Positions 1-8,003 are shown, numbered from the stretch's first letter. The stretch is DNA of 64,000 bases from Bacillus sp. FJAT-26390 (GCF_001682865.1 NZ_MAQX01000032.1:248001-312000), one strand, 5' to 3'. The notes: a model not told the origin generated them from the sequence alone. Numbers and translations are program-made.

Positions 1-195
1 ACAGCCATCAAGCAAAGCGGCCTAGCCAATGACGCGATTGAAGCTTCAATCGCGCGCCGGAAAGTCGACATCAACGCAACCGTCCAAGATCAGCTTGACT
101 GGCTTCGCGAGGCTGGATTTGCCCACTCCGATTGCGTATACAAGCATCATGGGTTTGCTGTTTTTGCTGCTCTTAAAGGCCCGTGCTTCTCCTAA
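1..195 (+). CDS. SAM-dependent methyltransferase, C-terminal end (partial)
   Basis: The open frame enters from the left edge and ends at TAA 193-195, leaving 64 residues. The tail carries the pattern WLREAGFAHSDCVYKHHGFA followed by VFAALKG. This is the usual last beta-strand region of small class I S-adenosylmethionine methyltransferases, where an aromatic-rich 'VYKhhgFAVF' stretch closes the fold. The AdoMet-binding motifs lie outside the window, so substrate and subfamily cannot be read. A 17-bp-stem palindrome follows at 216-258. The call rests on the tail alone. Confidence 0.6.
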   Translation, partial: TAIKQSGLANDAIEASIARRKVDINATVQDQLDWLREAGFAHSDCVYKHHGFAVFAALKGPCFS

Positions 196-215
196 TTTTC
201 AATCCGATTTTAAGC

Positions 216-258
216 AGCGGAATTAATCCCAATCTTATAGGTTGGAATTAATTCCGCT
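216..258. repeat. long inverted repeat downstream of the methyltransferase
   Basis: Arms AGCGGAATTAAT (216-227) and ATTAATTCCGCT (247-258) are perfectly complementary. The pairing continues inward through CCAA/TTGG with one mismatch, so a stem of about 17 bp would close a short loop. No T-run follows on either strand, so this is not a canonical intrinsic terminator. It may still end or stabilise the methyltransferase transcript. The rest of 196-351 shows nothing I can name. Confidence 0.5.
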
Positions 259-351
259 GTCCGCGCAAACTCAGCCGCCACGCTTAAATGCCTTATTGCG
301 ACTCTGTTTTCCTTATATCCGACTAATCTTATTCCAATTTAAACAAACCAC

Positions 352-379
352 TTGCATTTCCTTTAATTCCGAGTATAAT
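352..379 (+). promoter_or_regulatory. sigma-A-type promoter for the 113-aa gene
   Basis: TTGCAT at 352-357 and a perfect TATAAT at 374-379 are separated by 16 bp. The start codon at 419 lies about 34 nt downstream of the expected transcription start. Confidence 0.55.
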
Positions 380-418
380 ACTAGGTATACGAAGTTACGG
401 AGATTGGAGCTGACCTGC

Positions 419-760
419 ATGACGTATTCCGAGAAACAAATAGCAGCAAAATGGGTTGATGATTATTTGGATCTATACAACTTTGCCGTGAAAATCGGAG
501 ATGCCGAATGGCAGCAGCAAATTCTCCAAAATCTACAAGCGAAAGACAACCATATTCGTCTTGAAATCGAGCATGGCATTCGTGTGGATCTATGGCTTCG
601 GTTCGATAACATTAATCGCAAAATGCTTGAAATATATGAACAGCTTCGTCATTCGCAGCATTCGGAGCAGCAGCAAAAACAGCTGCGGGATAAGGTTTGG
701 GAGTTTAAGCTTCAACGTGTCATGATCGCAAGCAAGCTGAAAGCCCACTACACGATTTAG
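419..760 (+). CDS. hypothetical protein, 113 aa, charged and helical
   Basis: The reading frame is open further upstream, but the ATG at 419 fits best: GGAG at 406-409 lies ten bases before it and a promoter with TATAAT ends at 379. The product is soluble, rich in Gln, Glu, Lys and Arg, with no signal peptide, membrane segment or cysteine. Long amphipathic stretches (about residues 5-45 and 60-105) suggest a helical bundle or short coiled coil. I do not recognise the family. It has no obvious operon partner, since the next gene is on the other strand. Confidence 0.65.
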   Translation: MTYSEKQIAAKWVDDYLDLYNFAVKIGDAEWQQQILQNLQAKDNHIRLEIEHGIRVDLWLRFDNINRKMLEIYEQLRHSQHSEQQQKQLRDKVWEFKLQRVMIASKLKAHYTI

Positions 761-800
761 AGTAAAATTTCGAGGATAAATAACAGAAGGTCTCCAAATA

Positions 801-833
801 AAAAAAAAGCCGGCATGCAGTGATCTGCTCTGC
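801..833 (-). terminator. terminator of the methionine-rich gene
   Basis: Read on the minus strand, GCAGAGCAG, a four-base loop and CTGCATGCC form an imperfect hairpin, followed after GGC by nine T residues (plus-strand A-run 801-809). A near-identical hairpin lies at 864-885, where the loop on the minus strand is TTCG. Confidence 0.55.
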
Positions 834-863
834 TTAGCTATGTAGGATCAAGCTATAAACAAT

Positions 864-885
864 GGCATGCAGCGAACTGCTCTGC
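864..885 (-). repeat. second copy of the terminator hairpin
   Basis: GGCATGCAG and CTGCTCTGC here repeat 812-833 with 20 of 22 bases identical. On the minus strand the arms flank a TTCG loop. It lies between the stop of the methionine-rich gene (940) and the T-tailed copy, so the transcript would carry two similar stem-loops at its 3' end. Confidence 0.5.
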
Positions 886-939
886 CGATGGAACCACATC
901 GTTGCGGTCTATGAATGGCCAGATTCATAGATCATATGC

Positions 940-1155
940 TTACATCGATACCTGCTCCATGTCGCGCATCATTTTCATCATCATTGTAGACATTTCGTCG
1001 CACTCTTGCATTTTCATCATCATCATGTTCATATCGATGCTGTCCATCATGTTCATTTCCATCATCATGTCCATCATCATCTTCATCGATTTCATCTTGC
1101 ACATCATTTCATCCATGCACATGTTCATCATCATTTGCATTGCCATCTTTTCCAT
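940..1155 (-). CDS. extremely methionine-rich small protein, 71 aa (about 49% Met)
   Basis: Of 71 residues I count 35 methionines, arranged as runs of two to four Met separated by single Asp, Glu, Lys, Asn or Gln. There are three cysteines (near 13, 19 and 51) and no signal peptide. The start is well supported: GGGAGGTGAA lies at 1161-1170, about eight bases before the ATG. A candidate -10 TATAGT lies at 1181-1186, and a T-tailed hairpin follows the gene. The residue pattern resembles Met-rich copper(I)/silver(I)-binding segments, where thioethers coordinate soft metals, but no known family is recognised and metal binding is inference. A structural or spore-associated role is another possibility. 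The repeated ATG codons make this a low-complexity reading frame, so its evolutionary conservation should be tested. Confidence 0.75.
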   Translation of the reverse strand: MEKMAMQMMMNMCMDEMMCKMKSMKMMMDMMMEMNMMDSIDMNMMMMKMQECDEMSTMMMKMMRDMEQVSM

Positions 1156-1349
1156 CCCCGTTCACCTCCCTTAATCTTTTACTATACTGAAGATACTACA
1201 GCCTGGAATAAAATTCAAGGTTTTTTTGCATTTATTTCTTGATTTTTTAATTGCAGATATGTTATAAATAAAGATTACACATTTAATTCTTATTACTCCG
1301 CTTGGAATTATCGCGATGCTCGGACAATAAATGCATATAAATCTTAGTA

Positions 1350-1400
1350 AAAAAACAGCTAATCAAGCGCTTTAGCAAAGCTCCTGATTGGCTGTTTTTC
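1350..1400. terminator. bidirectional terminator after the short SLH gene
   Basis: AACAGCTAATCA near 1355-1364 pairs with TGATTGGCTGTT near 1385-1396 with one mismatch. An A-run precedes and a T-run follows, so it can stop transcription in either direction. It serves the minus-strand SLH gene ending at 1415. Confidence 0.7.
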
Positions 1401-1414
1401 ATTTGCCCGAAATA

Positions 1415-2095
1415 TTAACCGTTTGCGCCCGTCTCTGGAGCGGCATCATCCTTATGCGCTTCAATAAAGCTAACCGCATCGTACAAGGAAGCTGCAGCTT
1501 CGGCGCGTGTCAGCTTGTGTGCCGGATCAAACTTGCCTGCTTCATCCAAAGAGGCGATTTTGTACAGAAGCGCACGCTGGATCGTACCTTGGTACGCTAC
1601 CGTAATATCCTGCTCGTCTTGAATCGGAATGAACATTTTGACCGTCGGATACTGGCCTGTAAGCTCGAGCGCTTGCACGAGGTAATGCGTGAACTGCTCC
1701 TTCGTAAGCGGTGACTGCGGATCAATATCCGCCGGGATATCCAGACCATTATAGTGGGCAATGACAAAATCCTCGGCGTACCAAACGTCATTATTTATTT
1801 TTGTATAGAACCCGTCTGCAGTAGGCGCTTTGTTGAAATCAATAGCGGCGAGGCTGATTTGCGTCGCTCTCACGATTAGGGAAATGCCTTGCGCGGCAGT
1901 CAGGTTATCTTCTGGATGAAATGCCGTATCGCTCACCCCTTTAATGATGCCTTGCTGCTGCAGAGCTTCAATCTTCGCTTTGTTGCTTACGCTCGCGATA
2001 TCGCCAAAAGGGCCTTCCGCGAAGGCTTGTGTTGCAATAGATGCAGAAAGCATGACCGCGACCGCTGCAATGGCAGTGCTCCAACGTTTTTTCAT
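1415..2095 (-). CDS. secreted S-layer-homology (SLH) domain protein, 226 aa
   Basis: The protein begins with a signal peptide (MKKRW, a hydrophobic core and ATQAFAE cleavage around residue 27). The remainder is made of SLH-like units: FGDIASVSNKAKIEALQQQG with KGVSDTAFHPEDNLTAAQGI at about 30-75, a degenerate middle unit around 95-145, and a last unit ending FDPAHKLTRAEAAASLYDAV near 180-210. SLH triplets bind pyruvylated secondary cell wall polymer and anchor proteins at the surface. No further domain is present, so this is a stand-alone cell-wall-bound protein. GAAGAGGTG precedes the ATG. Function beyond anchoring cannot be inferred. Confidence 0.8.
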   Translation of the reverse strand: MKKRWSTAIAAVAVMLSASIATQAFAEGPFGDIASVSNKAKIEALQQQGIIKGVSDTAFHPEDNLTAAQGISLIVRATQISLAAIDFNKAPTADGFYTKINNDVWYAEDFVIAHYNGLDIPADIDPQSPLTKEQFTHYLVQALELTGQYPTVKMFIPIQDEQDITVAYQGTIQRALLYKIASLDEAGKFDPAHKLTRAEAAASLYDAVSFIEAHKDDAAPETGANG

Positions 2096-2174
2096 GGTCG
2101 TTCACCTCTTCTGATTAGTTGGCGTTGTCCGTTCTCTTACTTGAGAGACCCTACGCTAGAAAAGGTTGCAAGCG

Positions 2175-3365
2175 TCATGCGCTCGTGCTTATTTCCTTGC
2201 CCGTCTTGAGCGATCTGTGCAGCTTAGAGAACAGCAGTGCGAAACCAACGATTCCGACCGCCGCCAAAATGCTGCATAACTGGTACATCGCCTGCGGACC
2301 GGATTGCTCGAATACAAAACCTCCGATAATGCCAGCCGCGATGCCGGATAAGCCACCCCATGTCAGCGCATAGACCGCCTGGCCCGAAGCTCTGAATTCA
2401 GCCGGAACGAGCAGCACGGTCAGCTGCGTGCCGATATAGTAATAGCCGCCGAAGGTGATACAGTGAAGCACTTGAATGTAAATAATTTGTTCCGCGCTGC
2501 TCGTATGCGACATGAGAAACCAGCGCAGCGTGAACAGCACGCTGATGACGATTAGACATAGCACCATCGTCCTTGCGTTTTTTTTCAAATAGCGATCCAG
2601 CAGCAGAAATATCGGGATCTCAAAGATTGACGACCAAAAGGCAGACCAGCCAATCAAAGAAGCGTCCCCTCCCATTTCTTTAATATAGAGCGAAATGAAA
2701 GTTGAATTCATAGAGTTAGGAATCGAGATAACAAGACCAATGATTAGGAACAACAAAAAGGTTCGGTTTACGAACATGGAGCGATAGTTAACCTTGCCTG
2801 CAGGCGCAGCCCCCTTCACCTCGCCTTTCGGCAGCGTGAAGGCAAAGGCGAGCGAGATAAGCATCATTACCGTATAAATAATCCACAGCCGTTCGATGCC
2901 GATCTGACCGATAATGGGTCCTGCCGCCACAGCCATTAGTGCCCAGCCGAGCGAGCCAAACAAACGAAATGCGCCGAAATTTTGCCCTGTTCCCTCAATG
3001 CTATTTAGTATCAAGCTGTTGGTTTGCGAGAATAAAGGCATTTGAAAAAAGAAAAAGAACAGCATACTCGTATAAATGATGGTATAGGATTCGAACAAAA
3101 ATACGAGCTGCATGATAAGCATGCTGCCTATGAGCATAATGATCAAGGACCGTTTGACGTTGCGAAGCCGATCGCTCAAATAGCCCCATAACGGATTCGC
3201 GATGATGGAGACGACAGGCCCGCCGGCCATTAATGTACCGATCTCCATGGTTGACATGCCAATGGATTGCAAATAAATCGCAAAAAAAGTGCTGTAGACG
3301 GCAATCGCGCCGTAGACGAAGAAATTAAACGCTTTAATGAAATGAAACGATCGTTTCTGGTTCAT
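2175..3365 (-). CDS. MFS transporter (LacY/nucleoside-symporter-like), 396 aa
   Basis: About twelve hydrophobic segments fill the protein, with the MFS loop motif GYLSDRLRNVKR after segment 2. The general layout (short N-terminus, GPVVSIIANPLWGYLSDR) resembles the MFS_1-like group that includes sugar and nucleoside symporters. AAGGG sits seven bases before the ATG at 3363-3365. An in-frame ATG five codons earlier lacks such a site and is not used here. It is the third gene of a minus-strand operon after a TIM-barrel isomerase and a Gfo/Idh/MocA dehydrogenase. A carbohydrate-derived substrate is therefore likely, but its identity is unknown. Confidence 0.85.
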   Translation of the reverse strand: MNQKRSFHFIKAFNFFVYGAIAVYSTFFAIYLQSIGMSTMEIGTLMAGGPVVSIIANPLWGYLSDRLRNVKRSLIIMLIGSMLIMQLVFLFESYTIIYTSMLFFFFFQMPLFSQTNSLILNSIEGTGQNFGAFRLFGSLGWALMAVAAGPIIGQIGIERLWIIYTVMMLISLAFAFTLPKGEVKGAAPAGKVNYRSMFVNRTFLLFLIIGLVISIPNSMNSTFISLYIKEMGGDASLIGWSAFWSSIFEIPIFLLLDRYLKKNARTMVLCLIVISVLFTLRWFLMSHTSSAEQIIYIQVLHCITFGGYYYIGTQLTVLLVPAEFRASGQAVYALTWGGLSGIAAGIIGGFVFEQSGPQAMYQLCSILAAVGIVGFALLFSKLHRSLKTGKEISTSA

Positions 3366-3416
3366 AATGTTGCCCTTCATCCCGCTGTCAGACCGTTAGC
3401 CGCCCGCTTCCCATGA

Positions 3417-4544
3417 TTATAGTTCAACGGCGGACGTTCGCGAGCGCTTTATCACTTCCTCCGCGCTGACTTCCCGTCCAAGCTCCTCCGACATGTAGAT
3501 GCCTTCGCTAATTAGCATAGTATTCAGCGCGATTTCCGCTGTTGGCAGGAGCGGAACTCTGCCTTGCAGAGCCGCTACCCAGTGGTGCTGCGAGGAATTG
3601 TAAGCCTCCTCATTCTCGTACAGCCGATGCCTGCGCAAATCCATCATATCCAAATCCAGCGTGCTGTCCATATCCATATCGCAAACGGTGCTGTGGAAGC
3701 TGAACGGCTGTGCAGCCGCTCCCGTCTGCTCATTCGGCAAGCGTACGCCGCCCTTGGAGCCGGCGATGCTGCTGCCCTCAAAGCCGCCCATATGTACGGC
3801 CCACGCTTCTACGATATCAAGCGTCAAGCCGCCTGCAAACCGAACAAAGCCCGCAGCGAGCTCCTCGACATCGAATCCGCTCTGCTCCCTTCTCTCCTCC
3901 AGCATATCCGTCTCTTGGTACAGCTTGCCTGAGACTCTCTCCACCTGCGGATTTCCTAATAAATAGAGAAGCTGCGCAATATGATAGACGCCCATATCGA
4001 GCAAAGCGCCTCCTGCCGCTGTTTCCTTCCGCGTAAAATAAGGCGTGCCGTAGCCGTCGACGAACGGACGGTTTCTTCTGCGGAAGCCCGTCGAGCGCGC
4101 ATGGTAGAGCTTGCCGAGCATGCCCCCGTCAATTAACGTTTTTGCCGCTTTTGTATCTTTACCATATAACGTAAATAGTTGTACATGCAATTGCTTTCCG
4201 TAAGCTTTTGCGGCTTCGACCATCGCTTTGCCATCGAAATAGCTTCCTGCTATTGGCTTCTCGCAATAAACATGCAGCCCTGCTTGGAGCGCAGCAATCG
4301 TTACCGGAGCATGAAAATTGTTGTGCAGGCACACATCCACCGCATCCAAATCCTCGTGCTTCAGCAGCTCCCTAAAATCAGAATATACATGCGGAATGCC
4401 GTTCAGTTCAGCAACGCGCCTAGCTTCCAGTTCATTCACGTCACACACAGCCACAAGCTCAGCACCGGGTATGCTTTTGTACTTTTCGATATGCATCTTG
4501 CCGATCTGTCCTACTCCGATAATGCCAATTCGAATATTATTCAT
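3417..4544 (-). CDS. Gfo/Idh/MocA family NAD(P)-dependent dehydrogenase, 375 aa
   Basis: The N-terminus has the Rossmann motif GIIGVGQIGKMH (GxGxxG near residues 10-15). The family signature CEKPIAGS follows near 95, with the Lys that usually lies by the nicotinamide. LLDMGVYHIAQLLYLLG near 180 is the typical catalytic Asp/His helix. Members oxidise or reduce sugar and inositol hydroxyl groups. The start overlaps the end of the upstream isomerase gene by eight bases, which implies translational coupling. Together with the isomerase and the MFS transporter it suggests uptake and interconversion of a sugar or cyclitol. Confidence 0.9.
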   Translation of the reverse strand: MNNIRIGIIGVGQIGKMHIEKYKSIPGAELVAVCDVNELEARRVAELNGIPHVYSDFRELLKHEDLDAVDVCLHNNFHAPVTIAALQAGLHVYCEKPIAGSYFDGKAMVEAAKAYGKQLHVQLFTLYGKDTKAAKTLIDGGMLGKLYHARSTGFRRRNRPFVDGYGTPYFTRKETAAGGALLDMGVYHIAQLLYLLGNPQVERVSGKLYQETDMLEERREQSGFDVEELAAGFVRFAGGLTLDIVEAWAVHMGGFEGSSIAGSKGGVRLPNEQTGAAAQPFSFHSTVCDMDMDSTLDLDMMDLRRHRLYENEEAYNSSQHHWVAALQGRVPLLPTAEIALNTMLISEGIYMSEELGREVSAEEVIKRSRTSAVEL

Positions 4545-5370
4545 CGTGCTGAGCTCCTCTGCCTGATTGTTGATCTGCGTCCACCAGCAGCTTTTTCACT
4601 TTGGAAATAAGCAGCTCCGTCTCTACATACTGATTGCCTAGCGCGTTGTATTCTACTCCCCAATAGCCCTTATAGCCTGATTCCTGAAGCATATGAATCG
4701 TCTCAATGGCATGGTCGGAATTCGCCGTCTCCACGTCAAAATGAGTATGGTAGGCCCATGGCGCAACGATCCGGTCCCCTTCCGCTTGATCCACCTTCCA
4801 ACGACCTAGATGAACTAGAAATCCGAAGGAAGGATGATCGACCGCCTCCGCGAGACGCTTCATTTCATTCGGGTCAAGCGATGCACCCATATGATTCTCT
4901 GGTCCGATTAAAAAACCATGGTCTGCTGCATAAGCAGCAAATTGCTGGTAGCGCTTAACTGTATATTCGAACTGAGCCTCGCCCATTTTCTCCCAATCCT
5001 GATAACTGCCGCCCGTATCAATACGAACCGTCTCTGCGCCTAAAAGCACAGACGCCCGCAAATGCAGCAGCGCATTATCGTACAAATGCTGGCGCATCTC
5101 CTCGTCCGGGTCCCACAAATGAGCGCCGTCGATTGCCAAATTAACCACTCGCATTTCCTTCTCGTCCAGCGCCTCGCGTATTTTCCGGATATAGCTTTCA
5201 TCGGCCAGCTTCATTATAGGCTTGCTGCCACTATCTATAAAAAATCCATTCCACAAATCAACGACATCCATGCGATAGCGGTATTTGACGGTTTCCAAAT
5301 AACCGAATACATCCATCTTTCCTTCCAAATACGTGTTATTGAATGAATAGCCTCCGATTGATATGTTCAT
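4537..5370 (-). CDS. sugar phosphate isomerase/epimerase (AP endonuclease-2-like TIM barrel), 277 aa
   Basis: The product matches the xylose-isomerase-like TIM-barrel family. It has RVVNLAIDGAHLWDPD near residue 75, TVRIDTGGSY near 120, GPENHMG near 155 with a likely metal-ligand Glu, YHTHFDVE near 208 and GYWGVEYNA near 235 with the last acidic ligand. Enzymes of this fold isomerise or epimerise sugars and inositol derivatives using a divalent metal. GGAGGATT lies nine bases before the ATG and a TATAAT-type -10 sits at 5413-5418 (minus strand). It is the first gene of the operon with the dehydrogenase and the MFS transporter. Confidence 0.85.
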   Translation of the reverse strand: MNISIGGYSFNNTYLEGKMDVFGYLETVKYRYRMDVVDLWNGFFIDSGSKPIMKLADESYIRKIREALDEKEMRVVNLAIDGAHLWDPDEEMRQHLYDNALLHLRASVLLGAETVRIDTGGSYQDWEKMGEAQFEYTVKRYQQFAAYAADHGFLIGPENHMGASLDPNEMKRLAEAVDHPSFGFLVHLGRWKVDQAEGDRIVAPWAYHTHFDVETANSDHAIETIHMLQESGYKGYWGVEYNALGNQYVETELLISKVKKLLVDADQQSGRGAQHDE

Positions 5371-5412
5371 CGATTAATCCTCCAATTGGCGAATAGATTT
5401 GCAGTCATCCCC

Positions 5413-5418
5413 ATTATA
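5413..5418 (-). promoter_or_regulatory. -10 element of the isomerase-dehydrogenase-transporter operon
   Basis: On the minus strand GGTTTATAATGG contains a perfect TATAAT about 43 bp before the start codon. No good -35 lies at the expected distance, which suggests that an activator is needed. Confidence 0.45.
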
Positions 5419-5459
5419 AACCTCGTGTAAAAAAGGCTTCGGTGCACTTTCTTCTTATT

Positions 5460-5518
5460 GAGGGGGAAATTTCTACTTTAATGGAAGAATTACTGAAACT
5501 AGTTCTCTATTCCCCCTC
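5460..5518. promoter_or_regulatory. spaced inverted repeat in the divergent intergenic region
   Basis: GAGGGGGAA at 5460-5468 has its exact complement TTCCCCCTC at 5510-5518. The arms are about 40 bp apart, between the divergently transcribed isomerase operon and the phosphate operon. It could be a pair of operator half-sites or a long-loop hairpin. The regulator is unknown. Confidence 0.35.
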
Positions 5519-5521
5519 TTC

Positions 5522-5575
5522 TTTACAAATTCAATACAATTTCTAAATAATGGGATGATAAATCGCTGTTATGAT
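5522..5575 (+). promoter_or_regulatory. candidate Pho-box promoter of the pst operon
   Basis: TTTACA (5522-5527) and AATACA (5533-5538) recur with an 11-bp period, with a weaker TAAATA at 5544-5549. This resembles the TTAACA-like direct repeats bound by PhoP in Bacillus. An extended -10 (TGT followed by TATGAT, 5567-5575) lies downstream without a -35, as in PhoP-activated promoters. The match is imperfect and the call is inference supported by the downstream phosphate transporter. Confidence 0.4.
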
Positions 5576-5719
5576 CAGGTAGAACTAGAAACCAAACATA
5601 AGTAATGTAACGAATTATCGCCGCCTGGGAGGGATCTAGCCAAATATACATACCGACCAAGGCTGTCGGAGATTCGGTTTACAATAAAAAACCCCATTTG
5701 AGAAAGGTGACCCTATTCC

Positions 5720-7120
5720 ATGCAAATGAAAAAAGCAATGGTAGTTTCGATGATCGCCGTGGCAATTAGCGCAACAGCAGTTACTCCGATCTTCGCACAA
5801 ACGGCAGCAAGCAGCCAAGCAGCACAAGTTAGCCAATCGAACTTTCTCGTTAATGCAAATCCGGTTTCCATTCGTACGGTTGTAGACGGTGGCGTTACGC
5901 TAGCTTCTGTTCGTGACATCGTCAATGCAGTTGGCGCTACGCTTCACATTAACAGCGACCATACGGTGGTTGTAAAGCTAGGCGAAACCACGCTGAAGCT
6001 GAAAATTGCTTCCAAAACGATCACAGTAAATGGTGTAGCAACTCCCCTTCAGCACCCTGCTAAAGAAGTCGCTTACTCCACTTACATCGAACCAACCGCA
6101 TTCGTTCAAGCGCTTGGCGGCACCTACGAAGACAACACAATTAACACGGTTAAGCTTCTTCCGGGAGCAGAGCATGCGGTTTGGGTTAACTCTTCCCAGC
6201 TGATCGTTTCCAATACGGCAGGCGAAGGCCGTGAAGATTACTTAGTTGATGCAGCTTCTGGAAAATACGAGCTGCTGCTCGCATCAGAAGGCGCTTCTGA
6301 GCTTGTTCTTTCGCCAGATGGCAAAAGCGCGGCTTACTCCGATCCTAACGGCGCGGTGTTCATCATCGACCTGAGCACAAAACAAGCGAAGCAAGTTAGC
6401 ACGGACAACTCGATCAAAAATGAGCTGACTTGGGCAAAAGACGGCTCGGCCCTCTTCTTCTTGCAAGGCGACAAAAGCTCAGTTATCGCGAAAGTTGCTG
6501 TAGCTGATGGCAAAGTATCTAAAGTACTGGAAGACAAAGTAGATTACAAAGCGAACCTGAAGGTTTCTGATGACGGCACGCAATTTGCATTCTACGTCTT
6601 CAAACAACCGAAAGTTACGGCTGACAGCAGCAAAGAAGTAGATCTTGATGATGTAGCGATCGATGCTACAGGCACTGAGCCGCAAATCTACTACTACAAC
6701 GCTGCAACTGCAAACAATAAGCCTGTACAGCTAACGAAAGATACGGCAGATAAAGTATTCCTTGAGCTGGCTGCAGACGGATCCAAAGTTAGCTACGTAA
6801 GCGTGAGCGCGGACGAAGCAAGCGTTGGCCAACTGGTTACTGTTGATAATACAGGCAAAGCAAGCACGCCATTGTTCGCTGACAAAGACGTGTATGAGCT
6901 GGTTAAAGGCGGAAGCAAGCTGTTCCTGCTTACTGCTGACGGCAACAGCACAAATGCGATCTACGAGATCGATAGCGCGGCTGGCACTAGCAAGCTCGTA
7001 CAGACGGTTTCAGACAGTGCATCGGAATTGATCGTTTCCGGCAACTCGGATATCGCAGCTCTTATTGATGGTCAGCTCGCCGTATCCGCGCAAGGCAAAT
7101 GGAAAAACATCACAAACTAA
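5720..7120 (+). CDS. secreted stalk-domain / beta-propeller protein of the pst operon, 466 aa
   Basis: A signal peptide (residues 1-26, ending PIFAQ) is followed by a copper-amine-oxidase-N-like stalk domain at about 40-150, recognisable from VDGGVTLASVRDIVNAVGATL and the later EVAYSTYIEPTAFVQALGG. The rest resembles a TolB/WD40-like propeller, with repeated SPDGKSAAYSD, WAKDGSALFFL and SDDGTQFAFYV blades. No enzyme motif or anchor is visible. AAAGGTG lies ten bases before the ATG; a second ATG two codons later is possible. Only 19 bp separate it from pstS, so the two are co-transcribed. An extracytoplasmic accessory role in phosphate uptake or sensing is inferred from that linkage only. Confidence 0.75.
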   Translation: MQMKKAMVVSMIAVAISATAVTPIFAQTAASSQAAQVSQSNFLVNANPVSIRTVVDGGVTLASVRDIVNAVGATLHINSDHTVVVKLGETTLKLKIASKTITVNGVATPLQHPAKEVAYSTYIEPTAFVQALGGTYEDNTINTVKLLPGAEHAVWVNSSQLIVSNTAGEGREDYLVDAASGKYELLLASEGASELVLSPDGKSAAYSDPNGAVFIIDLSTKQAKQVSTDNSIKNELTWAKDGSALFFLQGDKSSVIAKVAVADGKVSKVLEDKVDYKANLKVSDDGTQFAFYVFKQPKVTADSSKEVDLDDVAIDATGTEPQIYYYNAATANNKPVQLTKDTADKVFLELAADGSKVSYVSVSADEASVGQLVTVDNTGKASTPLFADKDVYELVKGGSKLFLLTADGNSTNAIYEIDSAAGTSKLVQTVSDSASELIVSGNSDIAALIDGQLAVSAQGKWKNITN

Positions 7121-7139
7121 TTAATGGAGGTCATTCCTA

Positions 7140-8003
7140 ATGAAATGGTTTAAACAATTAACAATCGCTGCGCTTATTGCCGTAATTGGCTTCAGCTCAG
7201 TTCCAGCATCCACTCCTACTGCTACAGCAGCAAGCAAGCTAAGCGGCAAAATCGTAATTAACGGCTCTTCCGCACTTCTTCCATTGACGCTTCAAGCGGC
7301 TAATGAATTCAAAAAGCTTAACCCTAAAGTAAAAATTTCCGCATCCGCTGCCGGTTCGATCACTGGACCGCAAGCTGTACGCAAAGGCATCGCTAACATC
7401 GGCGCTGTAGACTGGGACGCTTCGAAGGATGTACCTGGCTTCAAAAAATTCGATGGCCAAGTCGCTCATAAAGTTGCAGTTATTCCTTTCGCCGCAGTAG
7501 TAAACAAAAACGTTACAGCAACAAACCTAACAACGAAAGAGCTGCAAGGCATCTTCTCCGGAAAAATCAAAAACTGGAAAGAAGTTGGCGGCGCAGACGC
7601 TCAAATCATCGTCGTAAACCGTACTTTCGGATCTGGAACTCGCGTTAACTTCCAAGACAAAGCGCTTGACGGCACTGATTTCATGACTAAAGGCGACAAC
7701 TACAAAGAAGTAAAAACAAGCGGCGACATGAAATCCACAATCGAAACGACTCCTAATGCGATTGGATACATGGACCTTGCTTACGTAACAGACAAAATGA
7801 CAGCTGTAAAAATCAACGATATTGCACCAACTGAAGCTAACGTTATTAACGGCAAATACAAAGTTTGGGGCTACGGCTACTACATGACTAAAGGCGAGCC
7901 TACTGGCGCGACTAAAGAATTCATTAAATACGTACAAGGCACGAAGTTCCAAAACGGATCGCTGAAAAAGCTTAAATTCATTCCGATCTCGGCAATTAAA
8001 TAG
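7140..8003 (+). CDS. pstS: phosphate ABC transporter substrate-binding protein PstS, 287 aa
   Basis: PstS binds phosphate outside the membrane and delivers it to PstCA. The family motifs are clear: INGSSALLPL near 40, ASAAGSITGPQAV near 70, NRTFGSGTRVNF near 160 with the phosphate-contacting SGT-R, and PNAIGYMDLAYV near 205. The N-terminal 30 residues form a secretion signal ending around TATAASK. No cysteine occurs in it, so there is no lipobox, unlike the lipoprotein PstS of Bacillus. GGAGG lies shortly before the ATG and the gene follows the stalk-domain gene by 19 bp. A strong hairpin separates it from pstC. Confidence 0.93.
   Translation: MKWFKQLTIAALIAVIGFSSVPASTPTATAASKLSGKIVINGSSALLPLTLQAANEFKKLNPKVKISASAAGSITGPQAVRKGIANIGAVDWDASKDVPGFKKFDGQVAHKVAVIPFAAVVNKNVTATNLTTKELQGIFSGKIKNWKEVGGADAQIIVVNRTFGSGTRVNFQDKALDGTDFMTKGDNYKEVKTSGDMKSTIETTPNAIGYMDLAYVTDKMTAVKINDIAPTEANVINGKYKVWGYGYYMTKGEPTGATKEFIKYVQGTKFQNGSLKKLKFIPISAIK

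Noticed and set aside
1006..1242. Plus-strand frame with many histidines opposite the methionine-rich gene
   Set aside because: CAT codons are the complement of ATG codons; no ribosome site or hydrophobic features, and the minus-strand gene has a strong start and terminator.
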